From contig CM035232.1 in NCBI GenBank assembly GCA_020226215.1, forward strand, positions 61,699,220 to 61,763,219: 64,000 nt of DNA, given 5' to 3'. A program made the translations under genes and the position numbers. This DNA is from Sindora glabra (Eukaryota > Streptophyta > Magnoliopsida > Fabales > Fabaceae). Of the stretch, positions 11,982 to 23,024 are shown piece after piece (position 1 is the stretch's first letter; each line of letters opens with the position of its first letter). The notes under the pieces are model-generated. The model was not told the origin of the DNA. It searched no databases and saw only the letters and a program-made list of their open reading frames with translations.

Positions 11982-14710
11982 GATTGATTTTTAAAAGAAA
12001 GTGAGTATAATTTATTTAAATTATTATTCTAGTATTAAATATACTTGATATTTTTTCATTTACAAAACTATAAATGCTCACTGCTAAATCATTTCCATAA
12101 TTATATTTCATATTAGTACTATATTTTATATTGTAGTTTCTTATCTAATATAAAAATTTTATTATTTTATATTTTATGTATAAATATACCTTTTTTAAAA
12201 AAAATTCCAAATCTATTATATTATTCTTCGAAGAAATAAATTATATGTATATATAAATATATTAAAATAATCTTTTGAATATTAGAAATAATAATAAAAA
12301 GAAATTATAATTAAAAAATAATTTTATTTTATTTTTAATAATAAAATATTTTAAAAAAAAATTGATGATTATTTTCTAATTCAAATTAAAAATTATTTAA
12401 TAAAATTTTAAATAAAAGAGAATTAAATACAATAACAATTTTATCCTTTTATTTTAGTATTAACATTCCCATCCAATGAGAATATAAAATACTTATCTGC
12501 TCCTATGGAATATTTTGGAAAAATTTTAGATTAAAAATATTTTTAAAAATGTGATATTTATAGACATTTTTTAAAATTTTGAACTAAATATAAAAATGTA
12601 ATATTCCCTTAAAATATTTTCTAAAATGTTAAAAAATATTTCACAAATTAAATATCCCTTTAAAATTAAATTCAAGTGAGGGTAAAGTATTTTACTATAA
12701 TGATAATAATAAATAATGAAAGTAAAATATGAATAATAGTAATAATAATATAAATAAAATGACAATAATAAAAAATAATAATTATAATAATAAAGATAAT
12801 AAAATATTTAATAATAAATAAATGAATATAAAATAATAATTAAAATACTAAACACTTTTTTAGTCTTTAATAAATTATTTTTGTATCAATCTCATCTCTA
12901 AGAAAATGTAAATATCATTTTGGTTCTTGGCTCATGATTTAGTATAATATTCTAGTTTTTTTATCAAAATAAATTTTAAAAAAATTCAATAAAATTAATA
13001 ATTTGATATTACTATTTCTAGTTTACCCCTTTCTAAGTTTTTATTATTGACAAATTCTCTTTGTATCAATTTTATATCTCAAAAAATGGAAGTATTATTT
13101 TAGTTCCCAACTAATAATTTATACGCATATAAGTTTTTAATCAAATTATTTTTTAAGGTTTCTAAAAGATATATTTTATAAATTTTCCACTCTAAGTATT
13201 TTAAATTTTATAAAAGAAATTTTGTTAATATTATTCAAAAAAAATGTTGGATGTCAAATAATCTATATTTAGAATGATGGTTTTTATATTTGAACACATT
13301 TTCAAATTATAAATTATCATTGAATGTGCACGAAGAACTAGTGGTGCCAACTCAATTATTAACTTTCCCTTTTCCTTAATGACTAAAGGACTAAATTTTG
13401 AAAAGAAATTAATTTTTAAAGATTAAATTAATATCAATTAGCATTAGTAAGAAACAAAATTGGTAGAAATTTCATCATACAAAAATTATAATTATTGTTT
13501 AATTTTTTTCTTTTTTATAATCGTAGGAATGATTAAACTACTAAACGTACATACATAAAGACTAGGGATTGAATCCTGGATATAGCGGAAGGCGCAAAAT
13601 TTTCAAAGAATATCGAATGCCACTTAAGTAAAATGCTTTCATCATAATTATTGTTTAATTTTTTAGTGTAACAAAGAGACTAAAATTTAAAATAGAATTA
13701 ATCTTTGAAAGTCAAATTAATATAAATTTTTAATGAAAGATAAAATTAAAAGAAATTCAATTTTATAAGATACAAACTAAATTTTTAGTGAACATATTTC
13801 ATCATATTAATATGTTATAATTATATTTATAAAAAAGAATTATTTTTTTATTAAAACAAATAGAAACTAAGAGAACATTTTCCTGTTCCCTTATTTCCGA
13901 AATCTCTCATATTGAAAGGACATGACATATAACTATGCAGAGTGTACGAGGATTTGGGACCATTAGTCGTAAAATTAAGGAAAAGAATAACATGACATAT
14001 CCTTTGCTCTCATACTCCGTTTAACCCCTCTCAAAAGTGGCATAAGGGGCGAGGTTCGACCTCAACTGGAATTAAGTAAAATAGAACCAGCTCTTAAAGG
14101 AAAATACGGATTTATTTAGATTTTTTTAAAGAAATTATTTTCAAAAATTATTTTTGAACTTAAATAAAAATAATAATAAAGAGCATTTGAATAAATAAAT
14201 AAATAATATTTTATTTAATTATAAATTGACATCTATGAAAATAAATTAAGAAAATATAAAAAAATTATTTATATTTTTCTATTTTTCAATTACATATTTA
14301 AAATTATAATTTTTAAAAATAAATTTTGAAAATGATTTTTCAAACAAATTTTATTTTTTAAAAAAATAAAAAATTATTTTTAAAAGTACTAAACAAAGAT
14401 ACCCTTCTCCAAAATCCTAAAATTAAGCCAGGTACAGATACCTTACCATGGTGTTGTTAGTGATAAGAACGGGATGATTACAAAGATGCAGGTAAAGTTG
14501 TTTTTTCGACAATGAATTCAACGTTGGCCACAATGATTGGGAAATTATGTCTTCAAGATCCGATGGCAGAAATCTTCCCCGTACAGCATCTGAATCTGCA
14601 GCAACTTTGAAAGCAGAAGAAACAAGAGATGTTCTTGAAGCATCCTTAGGGGATGTAAAAGAAATTATTTTGGAAACGCACTCTTCAGGAAAATCTCTGG
14701 TGAAATCCAT
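8931..14710 (-). CDS. F-box/PP2-B lectin-domain gene (three exons)
   Basis: The protein resembles plant PP2-B proteins: an N-terminal F-box, which docks to SKP1 in SCF ubiquitin ligases, then a phloem-protein-2 lectin-like domain that may bind glycans or glycoproteins. The exons I read are 14710-14447, 10592-10474 and 9378-8931 (stop). All have GT donors and AG acceptors, and the phases fit (0, then 2), giving about 276 residues, normal for the family. Exon 1 holds the F-box (FPEECVSKIISFTSP, then DASRTSLVSSAFK). Exon 2 starts the PP2 domain (RFSLEKKNGKKCYMIGARGL, then ITWGDASQYWAW). Exon 3 continues with VAELIEVWWLDIRARIETRI and LSPNTRYAIFLVFK and ends GIEVRPKDSV. I chose the start at 14710 (MDFTRDF) because the copy at 18856 begins alike; an in-frame ATG at 14782 would add 24 basic residues. 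Oddities: a 17-residue tandem repeat in exon 3, a Trp-to-Arg change in the F-box, and a 3.85-kb first intron. No in-frame stop was seen in the exons. Confidence 0.8.
9156..9257 (-). repeat. 51-bp tandem duplication inside PP2-B exon 3
   Basis: Two adjoining 51-bp units (9207-9257 and 9156-9206) encode EKDGFDDKYMRLSVNY followed by K and I respectively. They keep the frame and add 17 residues to the PP2 domain. The units differ at about five of 51 positions, all but one or two silent or conservative, so the duplication is not brand new and the frame has survived. Confidence 0.9.
9379..10473 (-). other. Intron 2 of the PP2-B gene
   Basis: It is bounded by a GT donor at 10473-10472 and an AG acceptor at 9380-9379, preceded by a pyrimidine-rich stretch. 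About 1.1 kb and AT-rich. No mobile element was recognised inside. Confidence 0.7.
10593..14446 (-). other. Intron 1 of the PP2-B gene (3.85 kb)
   Basis: Donor GTAAGG at 14446; acceptor CAG at 10595-10593. Very AT-rich, with many short A or T tracts and a long ATT microsatellite at about 11938-11982. This is long for the family. The regions around 11376-12700 and 14100-14400 look like old AT-rich inserts, but I could not define terminal repeats. Confidence 0.65.
11938..11982. repeat. (ATT)n microsatellite
   Basis: About 14 uninterrupted ATT/TTA units within intron 1 of the PP2-B gene. Confidence 0.95.
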
Positions 14711-14719
14711 TTTCTTTTG

Positions 14720-17020
14720 GTTTTTTTTCTTTTGTTTTTCCCTGCACACCTCCGGTTTGTTATAATTCCTAGTGGAGTTCATGTAGTTTTGTCAGGGAGA
14801 CCCAGCATGTGCTTTCTAGGTCAATTACTGGCTGCCTGTGAAAACAAAAGGAAAGAAAATTCGAAAGCGGGGGTCTAGTTGTATACGCGGAAACATTTTT
14901 CAGTCTAGTACGTATGGTTTGGCTTATTTACCCTTTCCTTGGATTTACAAAATGCGTAAGTAATGCATGAAGAAAGCAAAAAATTTTGAAAATAAATTTG
15001 TTAGTATTTGGACACTAAAAAAAAATTGAAAAAAAAATTAAAAAAGTACTTTATGAATTAACAAAAAAAATTTTTTATCGATGCTATGTGCACAATCTGT
15101 AGGTTGGATGGAGTATGGACCATCTTCTCACATGATTCTTCGATTTTGTGAGTTAAGCTATATAGTTGTTTGACAGAATGACAACAATGATTTGGAGGAG
15201 TGGTAGCAAACTAATATTACATAATTGGTTGGTTAAGAAGACTTCACAATATTAAGCTCATGTTTGCTAGTGCACAAGCAACATAAAACTAGAGTTAGAG
15301 TGGAGGATGTTTTATACTCAACCCCGTTCTACGAGTTGAAGTGGGAAAGCCATCAAAATATGTGCTTATGAAGTCATTGAAGGATGCACATTAAGGAGGA
15401 GTCGTGAGGATTACAATACTAGAAAATATCAACTCCGAATAGGCTGTGATAGTCAAAGAGATACTAGTGAATATCAATTTAAAGAGGATTAGAGGATCCA
15501 ATCGAATGTAAAAATAGCACTACAAAGTGCAATAAATTGACTAAAAGCAAATAAGTGGACTTGGGAACGAGGTTATGGGGCCTCCCGCGTACATCAAGCT
15601 TATCTCTTATATCGATAGAATTGGACACTAGGTGCAAAATACCTATTAGTAAATAATTCAAAGTGCTAAGCATTAGTCATAAACTAAAAAGCTAGCATAC
15701 ACTTTTGTTGTGATGGTGGCATCCGTGCAAGCTACAAAAGCAATAAGCATACAATTGTAGAGGCAATTACCCATCAATGAGTTATAGAGGTAACGAGTTT
15801 AAGAGAGTTTGTGGGTAAGTAGTACTAGAAAGTGTCAGAAAACTTTAAAAAGAGACTATAGAGGTAACTCTTTAAGAAATTTTTGGAGAATGCATTTTTG
15901 CCAAAAGAATACTTATATTACAGAGGCGATAGATAGCTTAAATTCAAGATGAAAAACATAGCACTCAAAAAGACAAACTTTAAGTCAGTCAAGAAAGTAA
16001 CTCAAAAGAGTAGACTGAAGACCACTATGAAGTTTTAAAAGTGTAAATAAATTTTTCATGGAGTCATGTCAAATTGACGCGTCAATGAGGGCATTGACAT
16101 TTGAAGTAAGGAAACATGTCATAAGATGGCAGTTGTAACAATTTAACAATCAGACGTGCTCGGATTGAAATCATACTTAACAAAAAAAATATAGCATGTT
16201 GTGATGGATCTATGGCTAAAATTTAGAATCAATTCAGATAGTGTACTATTTTTCTTGATTTTTCAAAATTTATAGGTATTTTGATCATTTCAAATGGTTT
16301 GAAAATTCGAAGAAATTCGAGAGGCCTATATTTATAATTCTCGTATTTTTATCTTCATGTTAGTTGGTTATTGAGTGAAATGAACATCCGAAGTATGGTG
16401 AAAAGGACTCATGACAAGTCAGAAAAAATATATCTACTTATGCCAAAAAGTCTTTTGTTCAAAATATTCTTTAAAGGGATGGAGTATACCAAGGGCTTGA
16501 TGGGGCGCCTAAACACTAAGTTAGAGACGAGAGTGTGTTGACTTGTGGCTATCCCCTTGCATACTTTAAACTATGAAATGAGACATAAACTAAGCGAACG
16601 AAGTACTTCTCTTCCTACTCAATTGTCTATTTTAACCCATATTGCTTGGAAGCTTCATACATGGAAGGATTTTGCAATTTGGTATGCATGAGCGCTTTAG
16701 TGACATACGATATTAGTTTACAGACTTGCAAGTTCCACTATCTTTACGAAAAGTGCCTTGAATGAGTTTAAATGGGAAAGTTGATATATTCACCAAAAGT
16801 GACAAACATGCGCCACATGATTTCAATTAGAAAACTATCAACCGTGACATGATCTTATTTGCATGTAGAGTCATAACCCCCCTTGTAGTTATAACTTATA
16901 GGTAAAGTATATTTTAAATGTATCGAGGTGTGGGTTTGAGAATGGTCTAACATTCTATAACTTTCTCTTGGATTCATTCTTAGGCAAAGTTGGTCTATTA
17001 TCTTCATCTATGAAGTAGAA
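14720..17020. other. Upstream region of PP2-B and unclassified, less AT-rich sequence
   Basis: The first 150 bp resemble the 5' flank of the exon-1 copies at 18.9 and 26.6 kb (a CTGACAG/TGTCAGG-type block and a CACACCTCCGG/CATACCACCTG-type block), so this should hold the PP2-B promoter. About 15.1-16.9 kb is clearly richer in G and C than its surroundings. It has many short conserved-looking words but no frame longer than 64 codons and no domain I recognise. It could be the body of an old non-coding LTR element whose primer site lies at 17124. Confidence 0.4.
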
Positions 17021-17029
17021 TAAAAATCA

Positions 17030-17135
17030 AATCATGTCAAATTATATGTGATTCATTGATTTTATGCTTCTTCAATCTTGTATTATGTCAATGCATTACT
17101 TTTACATTGCTAATTACCCAAAGTGGTATCAAAGC
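17030..17135 (+). mobile_element. LTR 3' end and tRNA-Met-type primer-binding site
   Basis: TGGTATCAAAGC at 17124-17135 is one base away from the TGGTATCAGAGC site used by many plant retrotransposons to prime from initiator tRNA-Met. The 90 bases before it (TGTCAAATTATATGTG, TTTTATGCTTCTTCAAT) recur at about 17810-17900, as expected for the ends of related LTRs. No gag or pol follows, so this is a relic or a small non-autonomous element. Confidence 0.5.
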
Positions 17136-17439
17136 CCAATTCTACTAAATTTAAGTATTGTTTGTTCAAATGATTTGGTTGATTTTGCTATTACATTCAA
17201 ATTGAGTAAAGGCTTGACACGTATTTGTTTTGAAGTTTATTGATCCTAAATTTTGTTTGAACAATTTTATTTTATATTCTGATGATTTTATCCGGATAAC
17301 TCTTTGTGAAAAAAGTGAAGCAAATTTGATACTTGTATAAAATGCTTGTGCTACATCGGGGGTAGAGTTTTGAAAACATTTATGGTCTTTAGAGAATATG
17401 ATACAAGATTTAGAACTTGAAAACTTTTGATGATGGAAT

Positions 17440-17905
17440 TTATGTTAATATGGAAATCATTAAAATTTTACTTAAATTTTAATTATTGCTAAATTGAGAT
17501 TATTTTTTATTTTGAATTAGGATTCTTTTGCTTTAACAAACTTTTAAGGCCTATAAATATATTGTATTTAAGTATAAACAATTTGTTGAAAAAATTAACA
17601 TATGAAGTGAAAGAGTTTCTATTTGAAACTCTCATGAGAGTTATCTAAAATCTTATATTTAATTCTTACTTTTTTGATGAGATAATTTGTATCGTGTGAA
17701 TAATATATATACTACTTGTAAGAATATGTATCCCCATTTAAATGAAAATAATCTTTATTTTTTATTTTTTTAATAAATTTTATTTATCATTTTTACCCAA
17801 GTTAAAGTATGTTAAATTATATGTGCTTTACTAATTTTATGCTTCTTTAATTTTGTATTATACCAAACACATCACTTTCGCATTGTCAATTTTCCCAACA
17901 TCTAG
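17440..17905 (+). repeat. Second LTR-like copy (U5 end shared with 17030-17120)
   Basis: The last 90 bp match the segment before the primer site at 17124. A TATA-like CTATAAATATATTG sits at about 17555. Beyond the shared end the two copies do not align by eye, so they may come from different elements. Confidence 0.35.
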
Positions 17906-18592
17906 TGTCACTTACAACTCAAAGCAGCGAACAAATTAATTCCCCCCAGTTACTGAGAGGAAAACAGAAAGCACTAATTGGAAGGTATAATTAGGTATCA
18001 TATATTTGGTAGAAACTTGTAAAGCACCTTATCCTACACATAAAGAATTTTCTGCAATAATTTTAATTTTCTTAATCAATTAAATAATTATGAGGTCTTC
18101 TTGAAGGATTTACAAGAAAATTTATTATCTAAATTCCTTCCTTGTGAGAATTTACTTTCTACAAAAGTGAGCCTAGCTCCTCCACGACTAGATCAATCAT
18201 AAAATGAAAAATAAAAAATAAAAATTCAAGTATTCAAAAGTTGGGAAGTTAAGTTAATACAACAAAGACTCGAAATTTTTTCCCAAATGGCCTTCAGGGC
18301 TCATGCGGACTCCGTTAATTATGCTCCTAACAAAATTAATTACTAAATAATATTTCAAATATAAAACAATAATTTCTTTTCAAATTAATTACGCAAAATC
18401 AATTAAACTCAAAACTAATTATTCTAGGAATATAATCAAAATAATCCAAAATCATTCTGCAGCTTTGCCTCAATTGGATCTCAATAATAAATCTATACTC
18501 GAATATAGCAAAACGGTACTAATTCCTTCAACAAAAAAAAATAGTAATAATTGCTTGTTTTATTGTAAAATTAAACTGAGTTCAGATCTTAC
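17906..18592. other. AT-rich sequence downstream of exon-1 copy b
   Basis: No reading frame or repeat recognised. If the exon-1 copy at 18593-18856 is transcribed, this is intron sequence following its GT donor. Confidence 0.4.
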
Positions 18593-18856
18593 CATGGTGT
18601 TGTTGGCTACAAGAACAGGATGATCACAAAGATGAAAGTAGAGTTGCTTCCTGGGCAATGAATTCAGAGTTGGGGATGAAGATTGGGAAATTATGTCTTC
18701 AAGATCCGATGGCAGAAATTTTCCCCACACAACATCTGAATCTGCAGCAACTTTGAAAGCAGAAGAAACAAGAGATGTTCTCGATGCATCCTTAGGGGAT
18801 GTAAAAGAGATTATTATGGGAAAGCAATCTAAAGGCAAATCTTCGGTGAAATCCAT
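18593..18856 (-). CDS. Duplicate first exon (F-box) of the PP2-B gene, copy b
   Basis: This 264-bp segment has the same length, start (MDFTEDL) and GT donor position (18592-18591) as exon 1 at 14710-14447. It encodes an intact F-box: LPLDCFPIIISFTSP, then DASRTSLVSSAFKVAAD, then VVWGKFLPSD, ending HPVLVANNTM. Unlike the downstream copy it keeps the family's Trp in the VW.KFLP motif. I found no exon 2 or 3 between it and 14.8 kb. Either it is an orphan left by an incomplete tandem duplication, or it serves as an alternative first exon spliced to the shared exon 2 at 10592, which its phase would allow. An in-frame ATG further upstream (18961) would add 35 residues. Confidence 0.6.
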
Positions 18857-20450
18857 TTTCTTGTGATATTCTTCTTTCTGCATACCACCTGTTTGTTTTA
18901 ATTCAGCGTTTGCTTTATGTAATTCTGACAGTGGAGGCCAAACGCGCTTTCGGTGAATCAAAGATCAACAACCCCTTGCTTTGAGTTTCATGGAGATGTT
19001 AACCAAGGAAACTGTGGCAAGTTCTGTGACCCTGCACGCGTGCTAAGACAAGAAAGAAATAGGAGGGAGTGGATCCTCGCGGAGTCCTCCGTTTTTCTTT
19101 ACGCGTTGGAGGGGTAGAGGAGAGGGGTATGGGAAAGGAAAAACCATTTATTTATTTATTGACCCAAAATAGTGTCAAGTCGACGGAGATTTCAAAAATT
19201 AAGATATTAATAAATTTGTTTTCTCTTAACAAGAACTTTATCAAACCCCGACTTACTAATAAATTAAGTTTATCTGAGTACAACGTACTTTTACCACAGC
19301 CTTGTTGGTAGCCTTTTAAAAATTTTGATTAGGTAGAGTAAGTGATTAATAAAGGTAGGGATTGGATGGTTAGAGGTAGTTAGGGATCCTTTTTTATCCG
19401 ATCGCATTTAATTGATAATAATAAAAAATAAATTTGAAATTAATTGGTTTTTTAATATCACTCGTTCTTAACAGAATATTTTGGATTTAAATGGATTTGA
19501 GCAGTAAGGATTAGTTTGAAATTGTCAAAATAATCTTGAATTTAGCAAAAATCTTATCTATAACCCCTAAATAAATATGATACAATAATAATACAAAAAT
19601 ATTCATCAAATTTAGCTTACAGACAATAAAGGCTTTCAAACACAAAATAAGCTATAATTGAATAGTCAAATTATATATCAAGCTAAATTAGATACAAATC
19701 AAGTTTTAATGATAATAATTAATATAAAAATTATCCACTACAATAAATATCAATATTGTAAGTAATATCAAAGTATCAAATTATCAACTATAACATAAGT
19801 TATGAAATTGAAGCTTTTTACTTACAAAGCTTTGATATCAAAGCACAAAGGATGGATGTCAAGTGATTAAGGTTAGTTAAAGACCCTTTTCTACCCCAAC
19901 TTGCCCTTAACCAATAATGACAAAAAAATAAACCCAAAATTAACTAATTTTTCAATGCTACCCACCCTTAGCAGACTATTTTAGGTGAAAGTCATGTTCA
20001 GGCGGGTGGTTTGAAGTAGTCAAACTTGGAATTTCACCCCTAATAGTTAAAGAAGTTTAAGGCTTTGTAAAACTTTCAATTACTAATTATTTTACTTTTT
20101 TAATAAAAAATATTTGGGGTTTTTTAATATATAAATAAAGAGAAATAAAATTATGATTTAACCATCTTTCTTTTCTTTTCTTTTCTTTTTTTATTGTTCT
20201 CTTATCTTTTTTTGGTCTTTTAACTCTCAAATATATTATTAAAGTTTAAAAGTTAGCCTAAGAGGGAGACAAATACAAAAGTTTTTTTTAATTGAAATGG
20301 AAGATTTTAGTAAAGAAATTGTTAAGTTTAAAGTAGAAAAATTTGTGCCTTTATTTCTTTTAAATTAAAAAAAATTGATGAGCAAGAAATTCAAAAAAAA
20401 ATGTTTACATATTTCTACACATATAAATTTTACAAAATTAATATATAGAT
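18857..20450. repeat. Duplicated flank, copy 1 (matches 26583-27900)
   Basis: Next to exon copy b, this flank shares blocks in the same order with the flank of exon copy c: TTCAGCG...TTCTGACAG...CGCGCTTT (18900-18950), GAGATGTTAAC.AAGGAAACTG and GGCAAGTTCTGTGAC (18991-19030), ACGCGTTGGAGGGG (19100-19117), and much further out ATATAAATAAAGAGAAATAA and TATGATTTAACCAT (about 20130-20165). The near part probably contained the promoter. Between the shared blocks the sequence differs through insertions and AT-rich drift. Confidence 0.65.
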
Positions 20451-22590
20451 AGTAAGATGAGGGTTTCATTGACATCGATAAAAATCTAAATGACTTATAC
20501 CAAATTATAACCACCAATCACAATAAAATTTAAAAGTTAAGATCCAATGCATTTTATATAAATTTACACTTTATTTAACTTATTTTTCCTTTCAATTGAT
20601 GCATTAGATGAAATACTCATATCATTAACATATGTAAAGTCTATTGTCACAATCTAAACTCGGTCATGATTAACATGGATTCTACTATCCAATACCCATT
20701 ACCCTTAACATTATTTATGTTCATTTTTCCCACTAGAAATCTTTATTTTTGTGGAGATCCAAAATATATTTCCAATTTTATGAAAAAAAATGGACAAATT
20801 TTTTCTTATTTTTAAATAATTTTCAAGAACCACATGCCCTAAATCATAAAGCTTGTATTTTTTATAGATATGATAGCAACATAAACATATATATAATACT
20901 ACACAGGCTCAAAACACACACACACATATATATATATATATAATTCAACATATGAAGTGTCGAATTAACAGTATGTATAACTCAGATCATTAAATTTAAT
21001 TCCCAAAAGCACATCGAACAAAATCCGAACTATCAATTTCTATTTAGATTACCTTGGACTTCTACACATGTTACATTCTTTATAGCCTTAATTTATCCTA
21101 GATATGTTAAAAGGAAGGAATAAGTTTTACAAACTTAGTGAGTATATGTTTACTAATATATTATTAGTTCTCAATGACTAAAATAAGTAAATAATGATTA
21201 AACAGTAAAATAGAAAACCATCACAAGACTTAGCCTCTAGATTTTAGCTCTAAATACCAAATCTCTAGCTATTTTATTCACCTACACGTAACTTAAATTA
21301 TCTACTTTATATTAAAATCCATAATAGTTTCCATTGTTAGATTTGTATAATACAATCATGATTTCCCACATAACCCATTCTAGGTAATTATTAAACATTT
21401 AGATGGCAAATCAAGCTCACTCAAATCCATATCAAACAAAAATATCCAAGAACAACCTAATATCAATATCATAATACAATACATAGCATTTTAAAAATAA
21501 ATACACATACATCTACTTTTTGTCTCCCAAGCCATCCTTATACCCTTCATAAACTTTCTATCATTATCCTTACAAGATTAGCTTTATACCTTTTCCACCT
21601 TACTATTGGGAATTTCCTGTCTAATATTAACATCATTGCCTCCATTATATTTCACAATTTCCAATGCCACTCATAACATAATTTATAGTATATATACTAT
21701 TGTGTGCTTTGATATCGCCCTATAATGATAAAATAGTTGCCTTATATTGAAATTGCATTAAAATTATAATGTGTAGAGCTTGCATGGCCACAACATTCAA
21801 TAATCAATGTAAACTTAATTACCATCAATCCATAGTTAGAAATAGTACCACCATAATTTTAAAACATATTTAATCAATATTCATTCAAACAAATAATCAT
21901 ACTGATATCATGAACATCACTTCTATATTATTCATGCATGATTATGAAGGGCATTAGATCAAAATTTGTACTATACCATTGTACTTTTTGAGAACTCACA
22001 CATGGATGTGTGTATATATATATACATCTATATATAATTATATTATCAATAGGAACATAAATTATAACATTTAAGCAACACTATGAAAATATTGATTTAG
22101 GATAATATATATATTTACTTGATAGCCTCCATTCATTTATTTTAGAGTGTTCGAGTATTCCACTTTCATCTTTCCTTCTCTTCTTATTCCATCTTTTATA
22201 ATAATAATAATAATTTAGAAATATATAAGTACTTTCTATTTTATTCTCAGCTATTTCAATTCCAAATTCATGTCATGGTATACTATCAATCTGGATCATT
22301 AAGTTCTTTACTTTTCTAAAGTTAACCCATGAAATTAAAACATGCTATCATATAGTACTTCTAAGATTAGACTTGTACAAGAAAAAATATTAAAATTGAT
22401 TGCTTTAAATTCTTCATTTCAATTATTTTATCATCTTTTATCATTATTTCCTTACGTTCTCAAAATTATCATAAAGAATTTAGAGATTCTTCACAAATGG
22501 GAACTTTTCTAAATCAAATATAAAACTATTAGAATGTGAGAACTTCATGTTCCAAAGGTACTATAGTTATCGTACTTTATAAAACTATAT
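20451..22590. other. AT-rich intergenic DNA
   Basis: No supported gene. Short simple repeats: CA/TA dinucleotides at about 20914-20942 and TA runs near 22015-22025. The remainder is unremarkable. Confidence 0.5.
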
Positions 22591-22612
22591 GTATAATTTC
22601 TTATATATGTAT

Positions 22613-22614
22613 TC

Positions 22615-22647
<33 letters not shown>

Positions 22648-22689
22648 CATACATACATACATACATACATACATACATACATACATACA

Positions 22690-22764
<75 letters not shown>
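22613..22764. repeat. Compound microsatellite (CA)n(TA)n(CATA)n(TA)n
   Basis: A short CA run is followed by a TA run, about 18 CATA tetranucleotides and about 20 TA dinucleotides. Open frames through it only translate the repeat and are not genes. Confidence 0.97.
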
Positions 22765-22768
<4 letters not shown>

Positions 22769-23024
22769 CTATTAACTTTTTTTAATAAATTTACTAGGTC
22801 AACTTTCATACATAATTGAGTCTCTTGAATCATATCTAAATCACCCTAATTATCATAATGTAACCCTTTATAAACTCTAATTATATTATTATAATATCTT
22901 TCACAATAAAAATCATACTTTTCCTATGCATCATCATACTTGTCAAAACACTTATAAATAGTTTAATAGGTTTTTTAGATTAATTTCAAATCATCCAAAA
23001 TCTTAAGGTGTAACATCTTAGAAA

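Noticed and set aside
11376..12700. Possible MITE in intron 1 starting GGTGGCGTTTGAC
   Set aside because: The start looks like hAT-type MITE ends, but I could not find a matching inverted end or target duplication by eye.
12571..12765. Tyr/Ile-rich minus-strand frame in intron 1
   Set aside because: Low-complexity translation of ATA/TAA-rich DNA.
14547..14765. 72-codon plus-strand frame
   Set aside because: Antisense to the F-box exon.
22536..22833. Open frames on both strands encoding runs of TYIH/YVCM
   Set aside because: They only translate the CATA/TA microsatellite.
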